The position numbers and the translations under genes were made by a program. From NCBI GenBank assembly GCA_003342895.1, contig PTFA01000337.1, forward strand, positions 372,001-436,000: 64,000 nucleotides of DNA, in the 5' to 3' direction. The stretch comes from Casuarius casuarius. Taxonomy: Eukaryota; Chordata; Aves; Casuariiformes; Casuariidae. Below the pieces are notes generated by a model. It was not told the origin of the DNA. It did not search any database and was given only the letters and a program-made list of their open reading frames with translations. Position 1 is the stretch's first letter, and each line of letters begins with the position of its first letter. This document shows, piece by piece, positions 1 to 11,289 of the stretch.

Positions 1-3000
1 TTCAGGCTGGCCCTAGTTAGTGAATCCTTACACTATGCAGACATCAGTAAAGATTCATGAGATCTGTGAGCTGTATGGAACTGCTCTAGATGTTGGATTG
101 ACCCACATATTTGATACATTTATATTAGATGGGTTCCTGAGTCCCTTCCAGTAATCCTGTGACCACATCTGCTCTCACTCAGTTAAAAGTAGAAGTCATT
201 TTTATTTAACTGAGCACCAAACTTTTACCAACTGTAATTATGGAGGAATACCCTTTTATTTGTTTTTCCATTGGATGATCCTCTTTCTCCTTCTTAGTCA
301 ATGATACGACTTTCCAAGAGAAAGCACCATAAAGAGATATGACCTACCAACCAAAATTTAAAGATAAATCTGACAGTGGAAATTAATTCCCCTTATTCCT
401 TTGGTTCCAAAATGTCAGTGGCAAGCAAGTGTTTGATCACTTCAGACAGAGAGTAAATATGCACTGAAAAATCTTAAAGCGAATATAAATGATTTTTTAG
501 TAAATGACTTATTTCAGTTACTCACACTGGAAAAAGATAGAGAAAAACACAGGTACTGTAACTCAAATGTAGGTGTTAATTCAGGCACTTTAAACAACAA
601 AGGGGTTGTCCCCATGAGGGTTTTGGTTCCGATCAGGAGTGCCCGTGGAGGTAACTCTCCTGAAAGTCTTCACAATGGTTTGTGTCATGGAAGTTTTGGA
701 CCACACAATCTAGATTCTTTTCGGATAAAACTAACCAGGAAACTGTGCTCCAGGAGTACTCTTAATGCAACCACTCTTAACGCAAACTGCAGCCATGACT
801 GCGCTGATCCAAGGGTGCAGACAATGCTAGTCCAAAATTAAGAAAACCTTTTAGTGCATATAGTGTGTAGGTCAGATCCTCAGCATCAACTCTTTTATCA
901 CACAGAGCAGTTCCAGTTGGGCTGCACCACTTGCACTGCAGGACCCAGTGGCAGGGGTGAGAATGGCTCTTTTTTTCTTCAGTACTAAAAGAACCTTAAT
1001 TTTCAGCAGAAGGAATACTAAGTCAACGCTTCTGAAGATCTGCCCATCCATCTAATCTGCAAATATTCAGGGAAATGTCCTCCTCTACAAATTTGAAAAT
1101 CATAAATATTTATCAATCATTTCAAATAAACCCCACATTTAGACGATGAAACTGTCCTTCTCGCCTGGCCTATAGATGGAAATAGCCTAGCAGACATTTA
1201 CAAACATGGAAATTTCTGGAGGCCCATCAACCACACACAACAATTCTGATGGTGATTGTACACAATTCCCTATACCCCTATACTCTTTTACTCAGTATCC
1301 TACAGGAAAAGTCCTGTACTATCACTGACATTACCCCCAGAAGAAATCAAATATATGCAAAAAGAGTGAAAAAGACCAGAGTGCATTTGGTAAAAACTAC
1401 CATTTCTCTGTCAGTAGACCACTCTCTGTTATATTCAAAATTAATCTAAGTATACAGGTTATACTGCAGATCTTAGCTTTAGCAACAAAAAGCCCATCAT
1501 CCCTCTGACAGACAAAGATGGTTTTCCTGTACTTCCGTACACCACAAGACACAGTCAGTGATTCAGAAGGATGTGAGAAGGCACACATCCAAAAACATCA
1601 GCTTTTCCTCAAAGCAGAAGGCAAAGGATCAGTGATAGCATGCTCCCAGCAATTGTTGTCAGTTAGCAACCGACAACTTTTAACTGACAACTTTTTTGGT
1701 TTTTTAGAGAGTCTTGAAAGTTCCTAAACTTTAACCCTTCTCAGAGATTCTATCTCTCTTGCTGTCACCTATAATCTGCACAGCACAGCCTGGAGGCTTA
1801 ATTCAAGCACGCAGATAGGATCCATCGACATCTCTTCATTCTCTTAACACAGCATCCTACCCACATGCTTCATCGCAAGAAGTGATAACTCGATGAAATA
1901 TGTATGATCACTGTGGAGTTTGTATTGCATCCTTCATGAATTTCTAAAGTAGTAGAAGATTGTGCTTTCACATTATGGACAACTTAACCATTGCAGCTTG
2001 CTGGTCTGCGAGCAGTGCAATTCCCTAAATGCAGCGTTTGTTATACAAGCTTTGTCAATGTTGATGACCAATTTGTCTAATAAACAGCAGAATTACTCAA
2101 GGTAGTAGAGCATAAGCAGTTTTCCAAAATAAAATAAGGGATGCTTGTATCACTCAAGGCCATGCCACTAACACACTAGAAAACTACCCTCTTATTCTTA
2201 AAATAAAACAGACCTGATTTTTTGAAAACTACAGTAGCATACACTTTTCCAGACACCGTGGTCTGGACAGTCAGTGGGCTAGTCGGTTAGCAGAGCACAG
2301 CAGAGAAGATGGGAAACACATAATAAGAATAGGGCTTCTATAAAATACTCCTATGCGCTGAAGCCATCAGTAAACTTCCAAGGACTGACCTTAGATACAT
2401 AGTGGTGATACCTTCTAAACAATGACGTGCACCTGAAACAAACTGTTTATGGTTTCCAGGAGAATGCCACCTGACATCCCCAAATGGTATTCAGTCATCC
2501 CAGATCTGCAAGACAGCCCTTCCTCATCTTCAACAGTTACTTCACAAGCCTGAAAAGAGCATCGCACTGTGTAGCTATTGAGAGGAAAGTCCGTCTCAAG
2601 GCATTCCTATATCTCAGCATTCTTCTTGCCTTTGCCACATTGACATTATTCTCTTTATACAGTTGTATTCTGTGGTGATATGTCAAATACATGCAAGCAA
2701 ACTTTTGTGCATGTCTGACCCCACAATGCAGCAGTAAGAATGCGAAGGCACAAACAGCTACCCAAACAATTGATAGTTCATAAAACAGTAATACTGTACA
2801 TCCCATGGATTCTGAATTAATCCCCTGGAAAAGAAAGACAACAATTTCCAGCTCCCTTCTGCAAGATATCCTGTGTGGCAATGCAAGCAAAATCCCTAAA
2901 TGATTAAAAATTGGTAGGAGTGGAATGCTTTAAAGGAAATCCTATCTTTGTGACTTTAGCAAAGAAAGCAGATATTAATTCAGAAGTGGTTACCATGTAC

Positions 3001-6000
3001 TAATTAGCACAAATCCTTTATAAGCCTAAGTTCAAACTGTATCAGTTTGTATAGCATGTCACAAATGAGGAAAAAGGCGCAGCAAGATCCAGAACTTGTT
3101 TTTACACTACATTTGACATTACAGAGCATTTTACATGTTATACATAGATCTCTATGTATACATTCTAACCTAGATCATTTACTAGAACATGTAGTCATGG
3201 CCTAGTGACTCTAAAGGCAACTTAGGTTGCTCATGATTTCCCCTACTCAGGGAAAATTTGGGATGTGTAAGATCCATCAAAAGTCGTAAAGTGTGATGGT
3301 TACATATTATTTTCAGATACTTTTTTTTTATTTTAAGGAGTATTTTAGTCTGTATGAAGGCATTCTAGTTGCCAAAGCAGGGGGAGGCAAATATATTTTC
3401 ACAAAAGTCACAGAAATTTCTTCTAGCCTGGAACAGATGCACATGGGCCCAGGCTTACTAAATAGGGTATTACCCANGGAAAACATGCATGAAGAAATTT
3501 AACAACTGCCTAAAATTTTATAAACTTTCGCATGTCAGGGGCTTGAAAATAAACCTTATAGTATTAAGAGAACTAGCGTATTTCTTGTTTGAAACATTTC
3601 CAACTGAAAACAGCAGAAACATTTCAAAACAGAGGTGTAATAGCTCTTTAGGATTCCCTAACGCAATTGCCATTTGCTTCTCAGCAGGTGGATTTTGCTA
3701 TCTGTCTGCCTTAAAGTTAAATTCGTATATGACATTTGGTTATTTGGCATGCTTCCTGATCTTTCAGTTCTGTAAGAACTGGGTAGTTACTGGGTAATAC
3801 TAGGTTACTGGGTAGTAACTGATAAACCTATAAAACTCTCATTTACCACCTAGCCATCTTGTATTTTCTGAAATAGGCAGCATCACCCCTTAGCTTTGGA
3901 AGAGATAAACATTTATTTTAATAACCTTTAGTTTAAAATAAATTCTGTTATCTGGCACTGTTATTTAGGAAGATTGTTTCCTCAGCAGTTTCCTTTCAAG
4001 CTTGAATTTTTGTCATCAGATATTGTCTGAACTCTGTTCTCTCCTCAAAGGGATTCCTCATCCTCTCTTTCACATAAAACACGGAAAGTAAAAATATAAG
4101 CCAGAAACAGTAAATGATTAAAAGCTGCCTTTCTTCTCTTTGTAAAAAGATTCTGAATATCTAACTAAATTGCAAAGCTCAGCTTTTGAACTGATACTGC
4201 ACAACTCTGCAACCTTATTTGCCTTAAGCTAAATTGACTTGAAGTTACCCTACAAACATAACACATATGTTACAGTGCACATCAGTGACTTTACTGCCCA
4301 NGGAAATGTCGATACCGTGGTGCCGGCTGCAGCCGGACTTCAGGACCATCCAGCTTTGCTGGTCTCATACTAGCAAATTCTGATCAATGGAGCTTGATCC
4401 TGAGATCTACCAACACCCCTGCTTCAAAAAGAAACTGATGTTCACAACAAGCGTTCACAAGCTGTTGTGTCTTCAGTTTTGGGTAAGCTCTGCATTTCAG
4501 CTGAGGAGGCTGAGCCCCACGATGGACCTAGGCTCGGGCTCTCTGCTTTGTGCTGAAGGAGAGGTTGTGGGTGCCCAGGGCTCTGATGGAGGGATTTGCC
4601 CTTGAGATTTGCCCTCGCCCTGGCTCAGGGACATGCTGTCTGCATGGCTGCTAGTGCTGCCTCCAAGGTCCCCTTACGTGGGACAGAGATGCTCGCTCAC
4701 NCACAAGCAGCCAAAACCTGTACCAGCAGCTCATGAGAAGACACATGGTCTCTGCTTGAAGCAGGGGTGGCTGTAACTACTGAATGTAGTCGTGCACTCT
4801 GCCCTTTGTGAGAATGGGGATCGCTATTACCCTTATGGGTGTTATTCCTGCTGACGCTTCCTTGTTGTAGCAAGGCAGTTTGCTTAAGCAAAGCGACTTT
4901 TGCTTAAAGGCCACACTGTTCACACTGATAATACACCAGTCCCTCGAGGAGAGCAAAACAGTATTTTCCTGTTAAAAGCCATGTCATTCTACCACTGATG
5001 CATAAGAAAGTACTTTAGCTAAGTGTATTCTCATTAAGGAAAATAAAGAAACATATCATTAACAGCACTAACATTGAATTGTATAGCACTGTCTACTGAC
5101 TTCATTACTAGGCTTCTTCACGGGTCAGAATAAAAGCACAAAAGCACAGGAGTGAAATGAGGTTAGTGTTTCAAGCCCTGGTACAGGGTTTGTTTGTCAC
5201 ACTGTCTGGGTCATGGTGACTAATCTTCTCCTGGGTGCTAGGGAGATATTCCTGAAAAATCTCCCGTCCTCTCTAGGCATGTGAAGGCAGCTTTGTGATT
5301 TACAATTGGCCTGTTACTCTCAGGCACTTCAGACTAAGGAAACAGATTCACCAGTCAGGGCAGAGATGCATGGGAAAGGGAATCACCAGGAAAGGCAAGA
5401 TTTAAAGCTGTTAGGCACAAGTTTATCATCAAAGACCTGTAGGGGAAAGCAGACAATATCCAGAATGCAAGTGACAGAGAACAGATCTGAGCAGTAGTGA
5501 AGAAACAGGCAATCAGGTCAGGATCAGAAAAGCAGGAGATTTAATTAATTTCAGACCTAGATAAGTGGCTAGATTTTTAGCCATGATGATTTAGAGTGTA
5601 ATTTGTGATGTCTGCTTGTTATCGCTGCTGGACTCACTCAATGAATAAAGGCAAGGTCTCTAAATGAACAAAGAGTGTTTGGGCACTTCAGTGTGCCTTT
5701 TCACTTCATTAGGTTTAGCCAAGCCATTAATCCAAGCAGTGGTACTCTAATTCTTTAGTCCTTATCTACTCTGAAAAATCCTGTGGCATTTCAAATGTAC
5801 CAATATATATAAAGTGGTAGAACAACCCTTATTTCAGTATGGTTACATCTGTATAATGGTGCTTCTGTGAATGTGAATTATTTCCCTTTTTGTGCTTGCA
5901 GAGCTATAGAATACGTGTATGCTCCCATGCCTGCATTCACTCCGGGACTTGTACCAATATAAGGGGTAAGTGGTGCCCATTTGACACAGTTAGATCCCTA

Positions 6001-7250
6001 CCACTTCCTAGCTTAAACTGGACCTCAGGCTGTCTTGTGGAATTTTCAAATTCTGGGATTTCCACATTACATGACGCTATTCAGAGCCAGTTATAGCTGA
6101 TCTACATCATCATCCTTCTTAAAAATTCCCCTCCAGTATAAATCCATATTGTTCAACAGCCTGTTATCCTTCCTATCCTCATGCATTTTCATGCTGTCTC
6201 TGCGATTTAGTCACACTGAAGACTGGACACATACACACTGCCCGTTTTAAGGATTCAGTGATGCACACACTCTTGCAAACAAATTGCTTCACAAGTATTA
6301 CAGATAATGAAATCTTGTTTCCTAGAAGTTTCTTTCAGGGACATACTGATAATGGTGTCAAGGAAAAGCAGCTCTGACTGATGCCTTTGCCTCAGCCGTG
6401 GCATTTCTAGGGTCTCTTTCCTCTTCTCAGCAGCCTATTTTAATGACATTTATGGAAAGCTTATTTTCCTGGAGACCTCTATGTCTCCATTGAACAGGGT
6501 AGAAATTAGTCAACAAAGAAAGCGAGGCCAAAAATAAACCAAGTTTTCATTCAGTAGGAATGTACCTTTCAAAACTGAGTTAAGAGCATAACCAAGCCAC
6601 AAGTGTTCTCTACCGTTTTAAAAAAATATTTATCCCCAAAGAATTCAACAAGCAGAAGTTGTGAATGGTGTTCAAAAGCCATGGCAGATCAGAGGATCCA
6701 AGATTTCTGTCAGGCCAAATGAATGGTTACTGTGCAACACTCTAGGTATAGTCTTTGTGTCACTGAGTACACCATAAAAAAAAAGTCAATTTTCTTTTGA
6801 GGAGAAAGAAAAGAAAACAGAGGAGAGAGAATAAACAGGCTGCTGAGGTCTCTGCTCTTNTCTGTTGTAACAAGAGAAAAACAGTCAACATGGACCTTTT
6901 CGAGAGTCAGAGAAAGAAGGCTAATGGACTTTATTCCTACAGATGTGATACTTCTAGGACATAAAAGATCTTCTCTTGCTAAACTCTTTATTTTGTACTT
7001 CTTTTAAGGTCTGGATCTTTTTTCCTTCTCTCCTCATTCTTTCTAGTACCCTGCATCAGATACAAATCTCCCTAGGCAGATAAAACTGTTCAGATCAACA
7101 GTGAGGAGAAAGCAAGCTCTTGTAAGTTGGTTTGCTGCCAGTAAACCTACATGAAAAACACAGAAGTTATATCTCAGTTTTGACTATCTTTAATATTTTG
7201 TTATGCTCTGACAGCAGAAAAGGAAAATTCTCTTCTACCCGAGAATTTTC
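1..7250. other. Intergenic DNA, no gene recognised
   Basis: AT-rich non-coding sequence. The open frames present are short (under 120 codons), lack family motifs and have no splice structure I could assemble. A slightly GC-richer stretch lies at about 4,290-4,900 and another at about 600-850; neither resembles a known repeat or exon. A short imperfect repeat built on TTACTGGGTA occurs near 3,784-3,822. Single N bases are at about 3,477, 4,301, 4,701 and 6,860. Confidence 0.7.
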
Positions 7251-7261
7251 TCTCTAAACGA

Positions 7262-7400
7262 ACTCACCTCTGCCGGTCTCCAGGGCGAGGATGACAAGGG
7301 GAAGGACGGTGGGGACGAGGCTTCTCTGGCTCCGCAGCAGCCAGTGGCAGGCTGGCCAAATCTGTGCTCAAAGCCTAGGTGCAGGGAGCTCGCTGAAAGA
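7262..7400 (-). other. GC-rich patch with a strong minus-strand splice donor; possible non-coding exon
   Basis: A local GC-rich island in AT-rich DNA. Read on the minus strand it ends GACCGGCAGAG|GTGAGTTC, an almost ideal 5' splice site. One frame upstream of it gives a hydrophobic run, LVPTVLPLVILAL, reminiscent of a leader or membrane segment. That frame has an upstream TGA and no ATG, so it cannot start here. A weak acceptor-like TTTGAGCACAG precedes it. I do not recognise a gene; it could be an exon of an unannotated lncRNA or a relic. Confidence 0.25.
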
Positions 7401-8766
7401 GAGAGCTTTCCAGAGGGAAAGTGTTTCCAGCTTTAAAATTAAATGCAAAAAATTTTAAAGCACTATTCAACTGAACCGACTCACAGCAAATGCTAGATGT
7501 GGAGTTTCAAGGCTATCTACCAGAACACCATCCTCTCTTTCCAGCTACCTAACCAGAGGAGCAATCATAAGGAAACATTTCACTCTAAACCCTGGAAGAA
7601 GAGCCAGATGGGATGGAGGGTCTCCAGGCCACATTCATGGCCTAAATTTAGTCTGTCTGCTGTTACAGTGGAGTTGGGAATTCTCCACAAGAACAAGCTC
7701 ATCACTAACGAATGCTTAATATTGCAAATCAAATGCCTTTTTAAATGTAATTTACTGAGAAAGCAAACCCTAATTTACTTTTCATGACATTTGTCAAACA
7801 GTGCTCCCTGCTTCTTTCCTACGTGGGTGCAGTGATGAACTCTGGAGCTCTCAGGACATCTGTTAATGATGCTGGCCAGTGGCCAGGTCCTTGGTTCTAC
7901 TTCTCTCCTTTGCCTCATCCTAGAAAGACTAAATCCGACTGCAAGCGAGTAATTCTGAATTTTCTCCAGGAAGGGGAATTCTCAGCAGCTGCAAAGTGCC
8001 ATAATCTGGCACAAAGCCTGTGCCCGTGTGTCCTTACCAGCATATGTCAGGGAACAGGCAACTCAGACCTCCATTTTAACTGCTGCCTCACTAGCACCTA
8101 AGCACTGATCGCCCAAGTCAATGTCGAAGCAGATTGACAAAAGCAAACTAGCCTTCTCCCACTGGATCATAGAGTAATCCTATGTCAGTGGTATTTGAGC
8201 TCAAGAGAAAACGCAGCCCTATACCTTTTAGCTTGAGAGATACAGCCGAACAGCTGTAGTGAAACTAGGGTAAAGATTCACACTGATTTAATGTTCTGAT
8301 GCTCAGTGGGAAAACAAACATGGAGCAACCTTAGAAGCAGCAGCAAAAGGTGAAGAACCATCCCCAAGCTTCAAGCATGGATCTTCTGGGCTCCCATAAC
8401 AATATTTCACAGAGAATGGGAAATAAAGGTTAAAAAATGAGCAGCTGAGGAACATGTGAACATAACACTTGTTTCTTTCTTCAAATCTTCCTGTAACTAT
8501 AAGCTATGAACTATAAACCATATAAAACTAAAGCAATTAAAAACACAAATTTCTTACCAGCATATAAAGAGTTCTCTCTACAGAGGGATGAAGGAAAACT
8601 ATCACCATGGATTCTCACTAGCCAGGGCAGCATACATCATTCCCTTGCTAGAAAAGAAACACATGGATGCAAAGACAGGACACACTCTCTTAATACCCTT
8701 ATGTTCTTGACTGGGAAGTTGATAGAGGAGACAACGGGTTTTTAACTCACAGGCTTCGCTTTGCTT

Positions 8767-8998
8767 TCAGAGGAACGGCAGAAGCTCGCGCGCAGCAGGT
8801 GGCTCAAGGTTTGCTTTCGCACTGGGCACCGGCACCCGACAACCTGTGCGGCTGCCGTCCTGCACCCGGCTGGCAGCGCCGCGGGGACAGGAGGTGCCGC
8901 CGCAGCAGACATACGTTGGGCTTGACCAGCGCGGGTCCCCCATGTTACACGTGAAACAGAATTTCACAGATATCTCATCAGTATACTTACCATAGACG
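8767..8998. other. CpG-dense patch, small CpG-island-like element
   Basis: About 18 CpG dinucleotides fall within roughly 175 bp (8,770-8,945), against almost none in the flanks. On the minus strand an ideal donor, CTATG|GTAAGTAT, lies just to the right at about 8,990. On the plus strand the patch is preceded by TTTGCTTTCAG, an acceptor-like sequence. No protein family is recognisable in any frame. Possible readings are an unmethylated regulatory element, a lncRNA promoter or exon, or a decayed exon. Confidence 0.3.
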
Positions 8999-9019
8999 TT
9001 CACTCGGGCTACTGCAGAC

Positions 9020-10600
9020 ATTGAATGCTGCTATTCTCAGTTAATTTTCTCTATCTAAAATCAGAATATATTTCCTTATAACTTTAGCCATATCACTCGC
9101 ATATGACTAAAATGTATTTTTAATTTTCCACCAGAATAAATCTAAATAAGTAATGTGACACACTGTTATTGCTTTCCATTTATGTTTCTTTTCTTTTTTG
9201 GAAAGCACAGCATTAAATGGTTCAATCCATGTGGGTCAGGCTTTGCAAAGTTTCAGACAAACAGAAAAACAGCATGCCACGATGTAGCTGGTCATTCATG
9301 TTTTCTTATTGAGACAACTCATAAATTCTCCTTACAGCTCCCATTCCAGTGCTGTAACATAATTTCACCTTTTCTCCCTGGGAGAACATAAGCCCCAACA
9401 GCAAAGCAAACCACATCCCTCACGGGGTGTTTGAAAAGGCCAACCGTTCACAGGATTTCGGGGAAAACAGCCACCACAGACTGCTTTAGGCAGGAGGGAG
9501 AATCGAGTTTGCAACCTGGTTTCTCTGGCTGAGAGAGAAAACAAAGAAGTTTTTAGAAAAATGCCCAAACTCAGCCTAAAAGATTTTGATGTTTCCCTGT
9601 TGCTCTGAGTAGGCGTCCTGAAGAGAGAGCTCCGAACATCTCTGCTCAGCACTTACTTTTACACTTTTTTTTGCACTGCATTTCTTTTTTGATAAAAGAA
9701 CTTTATTTCCTCCAAAGAAAAGAAACAGAAGAAAGGAAGGTATCTTGTATAGAAATGTTTCCCTCTTTTATGAAGGCAGAAAACATATTCTGTATTTCAT
9801 GAGTCTGAGTGATGGCTCTAAAGGAATCTTTGAACTGCCCTGTTTCAGTAATTAATGTTGAGGAAGAATTAGAAAAAAGTGTTAATAAAATATTTTAGAG
9901 CCTAAGAAAACGAACTGCAAACATCAGAAAATAGATGCTGCCTAACTATCTAAAGGCAGCAGACATATATAAAAATAAACAAGCTCCATTTAGTCTTCCT
10001 TATGTCTGACTCTTAGGAGAAGTCAAGACAGACATTTTTTTTTGTAGATTCCTTTTTAAGGGCTTATTCTCTGAATTTTTATGCTGGATGCTAGCTTGAT
10101 TTTTGTCTTTCAAATGTTTATTTATTGACTCAGCTAGTTTCTTGAAGCACTAGCATATGAACATCTGAAACCCAGCAGGCTCACATATATCAATACTCAG
10201 AGTTATTAATTTCCCTAAGCAGTACAGCCCCATTTGTAACCACTGCCGTATGGCTTGTTTTTCTCCTCCTCCTATACTCACATTTTTGTACATATAAACA
10301 CATATGATACTTAATTTATTAAAATATACCCTCATGTTTTCTGTGATCTTTTTTGCTTTTCTTTGGTAGCATTAGTATAACCTGTTTTCCCTCAAGTATT
10401 TCAATGGGAAAAATTCAAAACGACTTAAAAAAGAAGGCACCTGCCTTCACCTAGCTTTTGAAGAGTTTCTCTGAGTGTTGGGTCTGTCCTGTCATCACAG
10501 GAACTCTACCTGTGCCACAGCAAAGGCACAAAAATTGCCTCCATGAAAATAGAAAACGGGAGTGGATCTGGCTCAGAAAGACCACAAAGATAACCCCGTT
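9020..10600. other. Intergenic DNA, nothing recognised
   Basis: AT-rich non-coding sequence with simple A- and T-rich stretches. Minus-strand open frames at 9,365-9,652 and 10,150-10,335 show no family signature and no conserved start context. Confidence 0.65.
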
Positions 10601-10619
10601 TAGCAGAGGGATGATTCAG

Positions 10620-11160
10620 AGCGCAGGTACTATAGCCCCAGCNGCCCGCAGGACCGCATGTGCCGATTACCCCCGTGCCAGCCTCACACCCCNCAGGTAT
10701 TTGGGTACTCGGTCCCAGCCCAGACATAATGTCACCTGTCCCCTTGTGCACCTGGGAGCATGCCGAGGACTCGCTGCACAGGTGGTTGAGGAAATCCTCC
10801 CATATCCTGCAATCCTGCAAATCCTTCTGGGCTGCTTGAGCTGGGGGAGAGAGAAGAGCGGTCTGCAAACCACCTCCAGACAGCCCAAGCACACACATAC
10901 GTTGTGTGTCGGAGAAAAGTCCCGCACGGACTGGCACAGCTAGACGTTGTTGGCAAGTGAAGCATAAAATATCTGATTTGTTTTACTTTCACGCCATTGA
11001 GGATCTTTGCAGCAGCTCTAAGACAGTGTGGGCTAGGCNCTCGCAGCCAGAGACTACAACAGCCAGAAGGTTCCTGCTCCAGCCGCCAGGAAGATCACAA
11101 ACGTGGATTATTACGTGAGATGAGATTGGCTTTAATTCCAAGAGAGGCCTGCATTCACAT
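10620..11160. other. GC-richer intergenic stretch, unclassified
   Basis: Moderately GC- and CpG-enriched compared with its flanks, with three N bases (about 10,643, 10,693 and 11,039). It carries overlapping open frames of 161 codons (plus) and 143 codons (minus). These frames oppose each other over the same bases, contain N codons and have no recognisable motif, so they are more likely a by-product of GC content than genes. Confidence 0.4.
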
Positions 11161-11246
11161 GAAAACCGTACAAGCTGCTTCCTCCTGGGCTGTGATGTTG
11201 CTTAGGAATAAATGGGGGCTATTAAGCTCAGGAAATATCCAGAGGC

Positions 11247-11274
11247 ATTCATTCATTCATTCATTCATTCATTC
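11247..11274. repeat. (ATTC)7 microsatellite
   Basis: Seven uninterrupted ATTC tetranucleotides. It is a simple repeat, probably length-polymorphic. Confidence 0.95.
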
Positions 11275-11289
11275 AGCCGGTGTACTCCC

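Noticed and set aside
2537..2890. 117-codon minus-strand open frame
   Set aside because: No recognisable domain, no splice or promoter context, and ordinary AT-rich surroundings.
10458..10943. 161-codon plus-strand frame overlapping a 143-codon minus-strand frame
   Set aside because: Both frames cover the same GC-richer bases, include N codons, and show no motif, signal or splice structure. GC content alone lengthens open frames.
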